This document shows positions 42,082 to 50,295 of a DNA stretch of 64,000 bases, in pieces. The position numbers and the translations under genes were made by a program. Origin of the DNA: CAWBFD01 sp963788115 (GTDB lineage Bacteria; Actinomycetota; Thermoleophilia; Solirubrobacterales; 70-9); contig CAWBFD010000004.1 in assembly GCA_963788115.1 (NCBI GenBank), positions 1,674,001 to 1,738,000 of the forward strand, read 5' to 3'. Each line of letters starts with the position of its first letter. The stretch's first letter is position 1. A model generated the notes under the pieces. It was not told the origin of the DNA, ran no database searches, and saw only the letters and a program-made list of their open reading frames with translations.

Positions 42082-42774
42082 TCACGCCGTCTCGCCGTAC
42101 GCGTCGTGGTAGTTCCACCACCTGTATGGCGGCGTCTGCGGGTAGCCCTCAGGCGAGTCCTCCCACTCCTCCTGCCGCCCGAGCGCGGTCATGTCGAGGT
42201 AGCTCCAGGCGGTGCCCAGCGCCTCGTCGCCACGGCTGTCGATGAAGTAGGTGCGATAGACCTGCTCGCCGTCACGGATGAAGGCGTTGGTCCCGTGCCA
42301 GTCGCGGACGCCGAAGTCCGTGTCGAAGTCGTCGCTAATCGTGTACCAGGGGATGTGCTCCCATCCCATGCGCTCCTTCAGTCCCTGGATCTCGGCCTGG
42401 GGGGCGCGCGACGCGAACGCGAGCGTCGTGTCCCGCGCGTTCAGGTGGGCCGGATGCGCGATCTGATCGGCGATGAAGGAGCAGCCCACGCATGCGCGCT
42501 CCGGATAGGAGCCGCCCTCCGCGTAAGTCGTGACCTCCGGTCCATAGAAGGCGCGGTAGACGATCAGCTGCCGGCGACCCTCGAAGAGGTCGGCCAGGTT
42601 CGCCGGCCCGGTCGGGCCCTCGAACCGGTAGTCCTTCTCGACGGCCATCCACGGCATTCGCCGGCGCTCGGCCGCCAGCGCGTCGCGGACGCGGGTGAGC
42701 TCCTTCTCGTTGACCAGCAGCTTCTCGCGCGCGGCCTCCCACTCTTCGGGCGAGATGATGGGCGGTTTGTTCAT
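42082..42774 (-). CDS. DUF899-family thioredoxin-fold protein, copy 1
   Basis: Protein of 230 residues: WEAAREKLLVNEKELTRVRDALAAERRRMPWM, then EGPTGPANLADLFEGRRQLIVYRAFYG, CVGCSFIADQI, and DFDTDFGVRD. This is the DUF899 pattern, a thioredoxin-like fold with a CxxC-like pair (CVGC) at the expected place. The function is unknown; redox or dithiol chemistry is likely. AAAGGAGGAA precedes the start. A paralogue lies at 44147-44929. Confidence 0.9.
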   Translation of the reverse strand: MNKPPIISPEEWEAAREKLLVNEKELTRVRDALAAERRRMPWMAVEKDYRFEGPTGPANLADLFEGRRQLIVYRAFYGPEVTTYAEGGSYPERACVGCSFIADQIAHPAHLNARDTTLAFASRAPQAEIQGLKERMGWEHIPWYTISDDFDTDFGVRDWHGTNAFIRDGEQVYRTYFIDSRGDEALGTAWSYLDMTALGRQEEWEDSPEGYPQTPPYRWWNYHDAYGETA

Positions 42775-43018
42775 TGCGGAAGTTCCTCCTTTGTCCTTCG
42801 GGTCATTTGATCTCTTTGGAACTGCGTCTATCGATTAAAGAGCGGTCTCAGGGTCGGAACTCATCCCTCCGGTGATTGCCGGCCGCGAGTCAAGTAGCCG
42901 TGTACAGAACCCGCAGCTCGTCGAGCTCGTCGCGGCGGATCCGGGCGACATGGCCGCGCAACTCGCTCAGCGAGGGCCGCGGCGCTCATCACCCCGTATC
43001 TTGCCGCACCGCCGCCAC

Positions 43019-43024
43019 TACACT
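43019..43024 (+). promoter_or_regulatory. -10 box of a leaderless promoter for the globin gene
   Basis: TACACT six bases before the ATG at 43031, with no ribosome-binding site in between. This spacing places the transcription start at or beside the start codon, the hallmark of leaderless messages in actinobacteria. Confidence 0.6.
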
Positions 43025-43030
43025 CGAACG

Positions 43031-43510
43031 ATGAGCGATTCGGCCGGAGTTGGGACCCCGACCCTGTTCGAGTGGGCCGGAGGGGAGGCAGCGATCCGGC
43101 GGCTGATGGATTGCTTCTACGACCGCGTCGAGCGTGACGAGTTCCTCTCACCGTACTTTCCCGGCGGGGTGAGCGAGGAGCACCGAGCGCACGTCAGCAT
43201 CTGGTGGTCGGAGGTGCTGGGCGGCCCCGCCCGCTACACGGAGGAGCTCGGCGGCTACGAGAAGATGCTCGCTCACCATCGCGGCCTTGCGATTGCGCCC
43301 GAGGAGCGGCATCGCTTCGTCTCGCTGATCAGCTTCGCGGCCGACGACGCCGGCCTTCCGGACGACCCCGAGTTCCGCTCGGCGCTCGTCGCCTACGCTG
43401 AGTGGGGATCCCGCCTTGCGATGCACAACTCCCAGGCGGACGCCCAGGTCTTCGAGCACGCACCGGTCCCTCGCTGGGGTTGGGGCGAGGCACCCCCCTT
43501 TCAGCCCTAG
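43031..43510 (+). CDS. Truncated haemoglobin, group II-like
   Basis: Single-domain globin of 159 residues on the 2-over-2 truncated plan. Recognisable: TLFEWAGGEAAIRRLMDCFYDRVERDEFLSPYF (helices A-B-E start), the E/F region GGYEKMLAHHRGLAI with the haem-ligating His, and FVSLISFAADDAGL. The C-terminus PRWGWGEAPPFQP is as in group II members. Likely roles are oxygen or nitric oxide handling. It stands between the DUF899 gene and a SnoaL gene. Confidence 0.9.
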   Translation: MSDSAGVGTPTLFEWAGGEAAIRRLMDCFYDRVERDEFLSPYFPGGVSEEHRAHVSIWWSEVLGGPARYTEELGGYEKMLAHHRGLAIAPEERHRFVSLISFAADDAGLPDDPEFRSALVAYAEWGSRLAMHNSQADAQVFEHAPVPRWGWGEAPPFQP

Positions 43511-43556
43511 GGAAGACCGTCGCGCCCCCGCCTCGCGCCGAAGGTAAATTGGGCCT

Positions 43557-43922
43557 ATGCCGGAGGCTGAACTCGTCTTGCGCTCCGCCTACCGTGCGTT
43601 CAACGCCCGCGATGTCGAGGCCGCGGTCGAACTGATGCACCCCGAGGTGGACTGGCCCAACGCGTGGGAAGGCGGTCGGTTAGTCGGCCGCGGGGAGGTT
43701 CGCGATTACTGGAACAGGCAGTTCGCTGCCATCTCCAGCAATGTCGAGCCCGAGGCCTTCACGGAGGAGCCGGACGGCAGCATCACGGTCCATGTCCATC
43801 AGGTTGTCCACGACGCCCGTAGCGGCAAGCTCATCTCCGACACCCGCGTCCGCCACCGGTATCGACTCGAGGATGGACTGGTTGTGCGGATGGACGTTCT
43901 GGATGAGCCCAGTCAGAAGTAG
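43557..43922 (+). CDS. SnoaL-like (NTF2-fold) protein
   Basis: Protein of 121 residues: LVLRSAYRAFNARDVEAAVELMHPEVDWPNAWEGG, then GRGEVRDYWNRQFAAI and a beta-rich C-terminal half ending VVRMDVLDEP. NTF2 fold, role unknown. TAAATT lies six bases before the ATG, so it is probably leaderless. It is 47 bp downstream of the globin gene but has its own promoter. Confidence 0.87.
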   Translation: MPEAELVLRSAYRAFNARDVEAAVELMHPEVDWPNAWEGGRLVGRGEVRDYWNRQFAAISSNVEPEAFTEEPDGSITVHVHQVVHDARSGKLISDTRVRHRYRLEDGLVVRMDVLDEPSQK

Positions 43923-44146
43923 AGGATCAAGGGCGTTGAGTTCGTCTCGCCGATCGAGGACGAGGGCTGGGGCCGGATCGCGCAGTTCAAGATCCCCGGC
44001 GCCGGCGAGATCGGCTTGTACGAACCCCACCATCCGAGCCCGCTCGGAGGGTTCGCGTAGCGGCTTCCCTTGGCCCCCGATGAGTTATGGGACCCCGGCC
44101 GCTCTCTAATGGTGATGGTGAGACCCCCCGAGCGGAGGTGAAGACG

Positions 44147-44929
44147 ATGACGGAGCACAAGATCGGCGGTCGCGAGGAATGGCAGGCGGCCCGGGACAAG
44201 CTGCTCGCGGAGGAGAAGGAGCTCACCCGCCGCAGCGACGAGCTCGCCCGGGAGCGCCGCGAGCTCCCCTGGGTGCGGGTCGAGAAGGAGTACCGGTTCG
44301 ACACCGACGAGGGCACGCGGACGCTGGCGGAGCTCTTCGACGGCCGCTCCCAGCTGCTCGTCTACCACTTCATGTTCGGGCCGAGCTATGAGACCGCCTG
44401 CCCCGCCTGCTCGTCGATGGCCGACACCATCGACGGCGTCCTTGCGCACCTCAACGCCCGCGACGTGACCATGCTCCTGGTCTCACGCGCGCCGCTCGAG
44501 CGGCTCCGGGCCTACAAGCGGAGGATGGGCTGGAGCATTCCCTGGGCCTCGACCGCCGGCAACGACTTCAACTTCGACTTCGGCGCCTCGGCCACCCCCG
44601 AGCAGGTGCGCGAGCAACTGGGCCCCGCCCTCGACGACCCGGCGTCCGGCCTGCCGCAGATGGCGGCTTCTACCGGAACCGACGCGGCCGGATACCTCGC
44701 GGAGTCGCCGGCAGGGCCGACCGCCACCGCGTTCGTGCTCGACGACGGCGTCGTCTACCACGCCTATTCGACCCAGGGTCGAGGCGTGGAGTTCATGATG
44801 GGCTACTACCCGATCCTCGACCGGGCGCCGAAGGGGCGCGAGGAGGGGGATTCGCGGGCGCCGGCGTCACTGCTCTGGATCCGGCGCCACGACGAGTACG
44901 AGGACGCCGACCCCGGCGCCACAGGTTGA
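44147..44929 (+). CDS. DUF899-family thioredoxin-fold protein, copy 2
   Basis: Protein of 260 residues, paralogous to 42082-42774: EEWQAARDKLLAEEKELTRRSDELARERRELPWV, EGTRTLAELFDGRSQLLVYHFMFG, CPACSSMADTI, and NDFNFDFGAS. It has a CxxC pair (CPAC) where copy 1 has CVGC, and an insert before the C-terminal strand. GCGGAGG precedes the ATG at 44147. Two divergent DUF899 proteins within 2 kb suggest a local redox or stress theme with the globin between them. Confidence 0.9.
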   Translation: MTEHKIGGREEWQAARDKLLAEEKELTRRSDELARERRELPWVRVEKEYRFDTDEGTRTLAELFDGRSQLLVYHFMFGPSYETACPACSSMADTIDGVLAHLNARDVTMLLVSRAPLERLRAYKRRMGWSIPWASTAGNDFNFDFGASATPEQVREQLGPALDDPASGLPQMAASTGTDAAGYLAESPAGPTATAFVLDDGVVYHAYSTQGRGVEFMMGYYPILDRAPKGREEGDSRAPASLLWIRRHDEYEDADPGATG

Positions 44930-45099
44930 CACCCGATGACCCGGCGCGCGTTCGCTTCCGCGCGTCGATGCGGGAGCCCTCGACCACTGGTCCGAGACTC
45001 GGAGTAGCGCCTTTTGACGAGCACCGGGAGCGAGTGAGACGCACTCGCGAAACGCCGCACCGGATCGCTTAGGTGGTCCGTGCTCGGGAGTCGTCGGGA

Positions 45100-45614
45100 C
45101 TAGCTCCACTCCCCGCGAGCGAGCACGAGCCACCGCTGACGGTAACCTCGGCGCTCGTACAGCCGCTGGGCACCGTCGTTGCCGGGCATGAGCCCGACGA
45201 TCACCTCGGTGATTCCCTGGCGCTCGAGCTCGGCGTCGATCTCGTCGAGCAGGCGGGTTCCGAGCCCCGCGCCTCGAAACGGCGCCGAAACCAGCACCGT
45301 CTCGATCTCCGCGATCACCTCGGGGACCCGCCACGAGTCGGTGAGATCGGTCCCGCCTCCATCAAGCGGACGAGCGCGTATCCGACGACTCGCCCCTCGG
45401 CGCGGGCCAGCAGCAGGAACGAGCGCCGGTCCGCGAGCCACTCGCGATAGGAGGAGGAGCGCACCCGCCAGGAGCTCTCGTCGTCGACGAACTCGCCACT
45501 CTGGGGCGCCACCTGTGCGTGGTGGTGATGGAGCTCGAGCCACAGCTCGCGAAGCACGGTGACGTCGTCTACGCCGCCGCGCTCGATCACGATCGCGTGA
45601 GAATCTGCGCTCAC
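45100..45614 (-). pseudogene. Frameshifted GNAT-family N-acetyltransferase
   Basis: The N-terminal half (VSADSHAIVIERGGVDDVTVLRELWLEL to GYALVRLMEAG) and the C-terminal half (IETVLVSAPFRGAGLGTRLLDEI, LYERRGYRQRW) are complementary parts of one GNAT domain in two frames. The acetyl-CoA loop is FRGAGLG. The switch falls near 45350-45360 in the GGCGGGACC stretch, consistent with a single-base loss. Either a real pseudogene or a sequencing error in a G-run. Confidence 0.85.
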
Positions 45615-45703
45615 GTCCCCAGTCAAACAGATGGACAGCGGCGGCACCGAGGTAGCCCCCGGCGCTGTTCCTCGTCGCGCAAGGGAGCAGCGAGGGCCGG
45701 CGC

Positions 45704-46351
45704 CTAGGGACGCGGGGAGGGAAAGAGGATCTCGAGCTCGCCCACGCCTGCCTGCAGATAGCGGGTCTCGAAGCGGCGCAGCATCAAGAACGAGAGGATC
45801 GCCACGAGGCCGCCGATGCCCGCGGCAATGCCGAGCGGGGGGTCGGCGATCGCTCCGACTGCAATTGCGACCGCGCTCCCGCCGACGACGCTGTTGATCA
45901 CCGCGACCATGCTCGGAGTGGTGAAGTAGGCCTGCCAGGTGGAGCGCGTGATGCCCATGTTGGTGAGCACCCCGATCGCGTCATCGTGGGCCGACATCAT
46001 GAACAGCTCGGCCTTGTCGCCCGCCAATTCGAGGTAGTGATGCCTGATCCGGTTGATTGCGCGCCCGTACTGGAAGTCCTCGGCGACGCTCTGCACCAGC
46101 CGGACGAACGTGAACAGACCCAGAACGTAGAGGGTTGGCAGAACCGTGAGTGCGAATACGTTGAAGGTGTCTCCGACCTCGGAGATCTGGCCGATGAAGC
46201 CGAGCGCGACCAGGGTGCTGGAGACCGAGATGAGATAGAGAGAGGCTCGCGAGGCGCTCTCGCTGACTGTCTGCGAGCGCGCGCCCTGAAGCGTGAAATG
46301 CTCGGTCGTAAGCGCCGTCAAGAGCTGCTGGGGATCTGGCCGGTCAGCCAC
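45704..46351 (-). CDS. Membrane protein of unknown function with four helices
   Basis: Protein of 215 residues with two hydrophobic pairs: ASLYLISVSSTLVALGFIG with LTVLPTLYVLGLFTFVRLV, and VAVINSVVGGSAVAIAVGAIA with GIAAGIGGLVAILSFLMLRRF. The polar part between the pairs includes YGRAINRIRHHYLELAGDKAELF. I do not recognise a family. TAGGGT lies six bases before the GTG start, a leaderless layout. Confidence 0.72.
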   Translation of the reverse strand: MADRPDPQQLLTALTTEHFTLQGARSQTVSESASRASLYLISVSSTLVALGFIGQISEVGDTFNVFALTVLPTLYVLGLFTFVRLVQSVAEDFQYGRAINRIRHHYLELAGDKAELFMMSAHDDAIGVLTNMGITRSTWQAYFTTPSMVAVINSVVGGSAVAIAVGAIADPPLGIAAGIGGLVAILSFLMLRRFETRYLQAGVGELEILFPSPRP

Positions 46352-46374
46352 CGGCCGACCCTATTGCAATGCCG

Positions 46375-47376
46375 TCATCGGTCGGGCGAAGACCCGCCTT
46401 GGGAATTCGCCCGCTGGCATCGGGCTCCTGGCCTCACCTCGAGCACCAGCTTTCCCTGCCGGTGTCCCGCCTCGAGCCGGCGGTGTGCCTCGGCCGCCTG
46501 CTCCAAGGCGAGCACGTCCGAGACGACCGATCGCAGCCGCCCCGCCGCCAGCTCGGCGGCGATTGCCCGCAACGGGCCGGGGTATGACGGGTCGAAGAGC
46601 ACACCGTGGAGCTCCTGGTTTCGGTCGATCAGCGGCTCGAGATCGCCTTCGAGGTCGACGATCTCGACCGCTCGCCCGCGCTTGCGGAGCAGCGACAGGC
46701 TGCGCGAGAGACCCTCACCGCCGACGAAGTCCGCGACCGCATCGACCTCCCCCCCGGTGATCAGCCGCGCCGCCTCCTCGACCCGCTCCTGCGTGTAGTC
46801 GATGCATGCCTTCGCCCCCAGCTCGCCGAGTAGCTCGTGATGGCGAGCGCTGGCCACGGCGAGCACCCTCGCGCCGGAGCGCGCCGCGATCTGGACGGCG
46901 AAGGTGCCGACACCACCGCCGGCGCCGTGGAGGAGCAACCATTCGCCGGGCTCGAGACGCAGGCGCCGCAGCGCTTCGTGGGCCGTGCACGCCGCCACCG
47001 GGGCCGCGGCTGCCTCGATGTGGGATAGCCGCGCGGGCTTTGGGGCAATGGTCTCGGCTGGGACCGCCACGTACTCCGCGTAGCTCCCGAAGCGGGTCAC
47101 CCGCACCGGCAACGCCCCGAACACTTCGTCGCCGACGGCCCAGCCGGCCGCTCGGTCGCCAACCCTCTCGACCACGCCCGAGAAGTCGTAGCCCGGAATC
47201 ACCGGTGGCTCGAGCTCCGCCCAGGCGCCGTCGGTCCGGTTCTGCGCATCGACCGGGTTGACGCCGGCAGCGTGGACGGCGACGAGCACCTCGCCGCTCC
47301 GCAGCTCCGGTCGCGGCCAGTCCCTGAGCTCGAGCACCTCCGGCCCGCCGAAGCGCTGGTAGACGACCGCGCGCAC
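46375..47376 (-). CDS. NADPH:quinone oxidoreductase-type MDR protein
   Basis: Zinc-free medium-chain dehydrogenase/reductase of 333 residues. FGGPEVLELRDWPRPELRSGEVLVAVHAAGVNPVD is the family N-terminus; LLLHGAGGGVGTFAVQIA is the NADPH-binding loop. The zinc-binding cysteines of alcohol dehydrogenases are absent. It probably reduces quinones or reactive carbonyls. The last 15 residues are poorly conserved. Confidence 0.9.
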   Translation of the reverse strand: MRAVVYQRFGGPEVLELRDWPRPELRSGEVLVAVHAAGVNPVDAQNRTDGAWAELEPPVIPGYDFSGVVERVGDRAAGWAVGDEVFGALPVRVTRFGSYAEYVAVPAETIAPKPARLSHIEAAAAPVAACTAHEALRRLRLEPGEWLLLHGAGGGVGTFAVQIAARSGARVLAVASARHHELLGELGAKACIDYTQERVEEAARLITGGEVDAVADFVGGEGLSRSLSLLRKRGRAVEIVDLEGDLEPLIDRNQELHGVLFDPSYPGPLRAIAAELAAGRLRSVVSDVLALEQAAEAHRRLEAGHRQGKLVLEVRPGARCQRANSQGGSSPDR

Positions 47377-47503
47377 GCGCTCAGACGAGCGTTCGCAGCC
47401 GCGGCTCGATGATCACGTGGACCACGTCGGCGATGGTATGGGCCGGACGCTGACGGGCTGTTTCACCTCAACTGGCGCGGCTGGGCAGTCAGTGGCGCGC
47501 GAT

Positions 47504-47659
47504 TTACGGAGAGTCGTCCGGAGCCGTGTACGTCACCGGCACTCTCCCGCCGCTGCCCGGTTCCGCCTTGTCGTTCGCCCAGCCCGTGGCGAGCATGACG
47601 ATCACGATGGCCGCGACCGCGACGAAAACTAGGATGATCGGGATGGTGCTGGGGCGCAC
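47504..47659 (-). CDS. Short single-helix membrane protein (51 residues)
   Basis: Open frame with a GTG start reading VRPSTIPIILVFVAVAAIVIV, then MLATGWANDKAEPGSGG, then RVPVTYTAPDDSP and TAA. The pattern of one strong transmembrane helix followed by a short acidic, Pro-rich tail, together with no competing gene on the other strand, supports it. It fills part of the 404-bp gap between the quinone reductase and the F420-type reductase genes. No family known; no clear ribosome-binding site. Confidence 0.5.
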   Translation of the reverse strand: MRPSTIPIILVFVAVAAIVIVMLATGWANDKAEPGSGGRVPVTYTAPDDSP

Positions 47660-47780
47660 GCGTGTCCAGGCGAGGTTAGCGGCTGAGCTGCGGGCTCTAG
47701 CTCCGAGCCCGTCGCCGCATGGGTCGGGTGCGCTCGGCCGCTACGCTCGATGACGTGGTCGGAGCGGACGAGGCGGGCGG

Positions 47781-48437
47781 ATGAAGATCGGGATCATCGG
47801 CGCCGGGAGGATCGGGCACGCGCTCGGGGTGCGATTCGCCGGGGCGGGACACGACGTGATGCTCAGCAACTCGCGTGGGCCCGGCACACTCGACCGGGTC
47901 GTCGCCTCCATCGATGGGACGTCGACCGCCGGGACCGTCGAAGAGGCGGCGCGCTTCGGCGACATCGTCGCGGTCGCAATCCCCACCCAGGCGATCCGAG
48001 ATCTTGCGCCCGAGCCCTTCGCCGGCAAGCTGGTGATCGATGCGAACAATTACTACCCCAACCCCGACCGGCCGCTCCCCGAGCTCGACTCCGACGAGAC
48101 CACTTCGTCCGAGCTGCTCGCCTCACTGCTGCCGGGCACGACCGTCGTCAAGGCCTTCAACACGATCCAGTTCCAGCGCCTGCTGGACGACAGCCGGCCC
48201 GAGCTCGACCCCGAGGAGCGGCTCGCGATTCCGATCGCCGGCGACGACGCGGACGCAAAGCGAAAGGTCAGCGATCTGATCGACCAGATCGGGTTCGAAG
48301 CGGTCGATGCAGGGACCCTCGCCGAGACCCGGCGCCAGCAGCCGGGCGCGCCGCTCTACCTCGAGTACGCCGAGGCACGCCGCCAGGGCGTGCTGGTGAC
48401 CGCGTCGCGGCTACGAGAGCTGCTCGCTGAATCCTGA
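47781..48437 (+). CDS. NADPH:F420 oxidoreductase-type Rossmann protein
   Basis: Protein of 218 residues. MKIGIIGAGRIGHALGVRFAGAGHDVMLSNSRGP is the N-terminal dinucleotide-binding motif of the F420-dependent NADP reductase family, followed by DIVAVAIPTQAIRDL and VVKAFNTIQF. It may use F420 or NADP(H); F420 binding cannot be judged by eye. The ATG follows GAGGCGGGCGG. A truncated paralogue of this family lies at 60193. Confidence 0.85.
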   Translation: MKIGIIGAGRIGHALGVRFAGAGHDVMLSNSRGPGTLDRVVASIDGTSTAGTVEEAARFGDIVAVAIPTQAIRDLAPEPFAGKLVIDANNYYPNPDRPLPELDSDETTSSELLASLLPGTTVVKAFNTIQFQRLLDDSRPELDPEERLAIPIAGDDADAKRKVSDLIDQIGFEAVDAGTLAETRRQQPGAPLYLEYAEARRQGVLVTASRLRELLAES

Positions 48438-48462
48438 TTCGAGGGGACACGGCGTGGAGTCC

Positions 48463-48795
48463 TCAGGCGGCGCCGGGGAGCGCATCAATGAGGAACAACC
48501 GCGCCGGCTCCGCGCTCTCGTTGCGGCCCCGGTGGCGCGGCGCCGCCGGCAGCGCGAATGCCTCGCCCGAGCCGATCACGAGCGGGTCGCGACCGTCTTC
48601 GAAGCTGTAGTTGATCGTGCCGCTGACGACGTAGCCGGCATGCGGCGTCTCGCACCAGTCCCGTCGGCCCGACCCTGGCGAGTACTCAACGAGCGCCCAG
48701 CGCGTACCGCCGACGTCGGCATCGCGGTCAAGCACGCCCGGGTCGTGGGACACCGCCTCGGCCGCGGAGACGTCGATGATGCGAGGGTCGGTCAC
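48463..48795 (-). CDS. Cupin-domain protein
   Basis: Single cupin of 110 residues: ALVEYSPGSGRRDWCETPHAGYVVSGTINYSFEDGRDPLVIGSGEAFALPAAPRHRG splits into the two cupin motifs, with some of the usual metal ligands. The role is unknown; it could be a sensor or small isomerase. A TATGAT box lies eight bases before the GTG start. It is convergent with the F420-type reductase. Confidence 0.8.
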   Translation of the reverse strand: MTDPRIIDVSAAEAVSHDPGVLDRDADVGGTRWALVEYSPGSGRRDWCETPHAGYVVSGTINYSFEDGRDPLVIGSGEAFALPAAPRHRGRNESAEPARLFLIDALPGAA

Positions 48796-48953
48796 GGCCG
48801 GGGATCATAGGTTGCTGGCGTCTGGACGCGACCCCTCTGTTGCGCTCGGGGCGACGGGATATCTTCCAGGCAGGTGCTGGTGGCTCAGGTCAAAACGCGC
48901 AGGTTCAATACCTCGCTCAAGCTGCCGTCACGGCTCAAACCCGAGGTCGGGGT

Positions 48954-49673
48954 ATGACCAGGTCTCAAGTCCTCCTTATCCCGGGCTACAGCGAGCTGGA
49001 GTGGGTAGTACAGCCAGAGCTCGAGGAATGGGCCGAGGTGGCTGTGTTCGATGCCCCCGGCGTGGGCGATGAGGCTTCCCCCGCCGCGTATGACACCGCG
49101 GCCGTGGCCGAGCGGGCGGCCGCGGAGGTCGGTCGCCGCGGATGGCGGAGATGCGTGATCGCCGCCGACGAGTTCGCGATCGCCGCAGCGCTGAAGTTCG
49201 CGTCTCGGCATCGGGAGGCGGTCCAGGGGCTCGCGCTCGGGCACGCCTGTTTGAGCTTCAGCCCAGATGCGGACCCGCCCGCCGTCAACGCGGAGGTTCG
49301 GTCGGCCTTCAGCCAGGTGGCCGAGCTCGATGACCGAACGTTCATGCGGCACCTGACGCAGATCACCCAGGGTTTCTACGGTGAGGAGCTCGCCGACCAG
49401 ATGCTCGAACGAATCCCCACCGGCGTGGCGCAGGCTTACGTGCGCGACAACATGGCGGACCCCGGCGATTGGATCGGGGACGCCCTGCGGGATCTGGGGA
49501 AGCCGTTGCTCCTCGCCGAGCACGATCCCTGCCTGCTCTTCACGAAGGCAGGTTACGAGGCCGCCGTCTCGGCCTTCCCCGACTCAATGCGGGTGGCCTG
49601 CCGCGAGAAGCCGAGCGTGAGCCCCGCCTTCGCCGATGCCCTTCGCGAGTTCTGCCGGGAAGTCGTCTCCTAG
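48954..49673 (+). CDS. Alpha/beta-hydrolase-like protein without a clear nucleophile motif
   Basis: Protein of 239 residues. QVLLIPGYSELEWVVQPELEEW and VAVFDAPGVGDEASP resemble the first strands of alpha/beta hydrolases, and LLLAEHDPCLLFTKAGYEAAVSAFPD resembles the Asp-bearing strand. At the nucleophile position the sequence is IAADEFAIAAAL, with no GxSxG. It may therefore be a non-catalytic or divergent member. The ATG at 48954 follows GAGGTCGGGG. Confidence 0.72.
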   Translation: MTRSQVLLIPGYSELEWVVQPELEEWAEVAVFDAPGVGDEASPAAYDTAAVAERAAAEVGRRGWRRCVIAADEFAIAAALKFASRHREAVQGLALGHACLSFSPDADPPAVNAEVRSAFSQVAELDDRTFMRHLTQITQGFYGEELADQMLERIPTGVAQAYVRDNMADPGDWIGDALRDLGKPLLLAEHDPCLLFTKAGYEAAVSAFPDSMRVACREKPSVSPAFADALREFCREVVS

Positions 49674-49871
49674 CACCTGTCGGCGAGACTTTGCTCGTAC
49701 GGTTGTTCTGTACATCTAGGAACTCGTACTCAGTCAGCTCCCGATCCTGGCGCCGTTAGCCGCGGCGAGCTCGATCCCTAGCCGAGCCGCCTCGCCGAGG
49801 CCCAGCGGAGTGTGCACATTCGCACTGATAGAGCGTGTCAAAGGACGCTGAAGTCGCCTCAGGGCCAGCAT

Positions 49872-50230
49872 AGGTTGGACAGGTCCAGTATTTGACGAAA
49901 GGGAGGACAGGATGTCCATCAAGTCCATCACGCTCACGGCCGCGATCGTCGCCGTCGCCCTGGCGCTGCCCGGCGCGGCGCTGGGCGCCCCGATCGACGG
50001 GCCGTCTGGCCCGGCGTACAACGTGCAAAACCAGGGCGACGCTGAGCAGACCGCCCCGACCCCGGTGGCCGCCGCATCCGACTCCGGGTTCGAGTGGGGT
50101 GACGCGGGCATCGGCGCGGGGAGCATGCTCGCCCTCGCGGGCATCGCGGCCGGTGGCTATGTGCTGCTACGCAACCGCGGCCGGGCCCCGGAGCTCCATC
50201 CATCCGGAAGCTGAACCTGAAGACTCGCTC
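49872..50230 (+). repeat. 359-bp duplicated segment, copy B
   Basis: Inverted copy of 36626-36985, 13 kb away, one base shorter because of an indel just before the start codon. The homologous flanks start at AGGTTGGACAGGTCCAG and end at AGACTCGCTC. The high identity, including the non-coding flanks, points to a recent duplication or ongoing gene conversion. Confidence 0.95.
49912..50214 (+). CDS. Small secreted/membrane-anchored protein, duplicated gene copy B
   Basis: Product of 100 residues identical to that of 36642-36944: signal peptide, short polar segment, C-terminal transmembrane helix and a basic/polar tail. Here GGGAGG lies one base nearer to the start than in copy A. A strong hairpin follows the gene at 50230-50273. 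Function unknown; keeping two copies with only synonymous differences suggests selection on the protein or a very recent event. Confidence 0.85.
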   Translation: MSIKSITLTAAIVAVALALPGAALGAPIDGPSGPAYNVQNQGDAEQTAPTPVAAASDSGFEWGDAGIGAGSMLALAGIAAGGYVLLRNRGRAPELHPSGS

Positions 50231-50273
50231 CCAGCTACCGCGGGCGCCTTTGGGGGGGCGCCCGCGCGCTGGG
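50230..50273. terminator. Strong two-part hairpin between convergent genes
   Basis: CGCGGGCGCC (50239-50248) pairs with GGCGCCCGCG (50257-50266), and the outer CCCAGC (50230-50235) pairs with GCTGGG (50268-50273). Sixteen base pairs in total, between the end of the duplicated gene and the end of the MFS gene, so it can serve both transcripts. No T-tract follows. Confidence 0.8.
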
Positions 50274-50295
50274 GGGGTTGCAACCCGGTCCGGCC

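Noticed and set aside
47526..47753. Plus-strand 75-codon frame
   Set aside because: It is antisense to a better candidate (47504-47659) with a clear membrane helix and has no start signal.
48954..49673. Confident alpha/beta-hydrolase enzyme assignment
   Set aside because: The fold-like segments are present but no GxSxG or clear nucleophile was found, so only a fold-level call is given.
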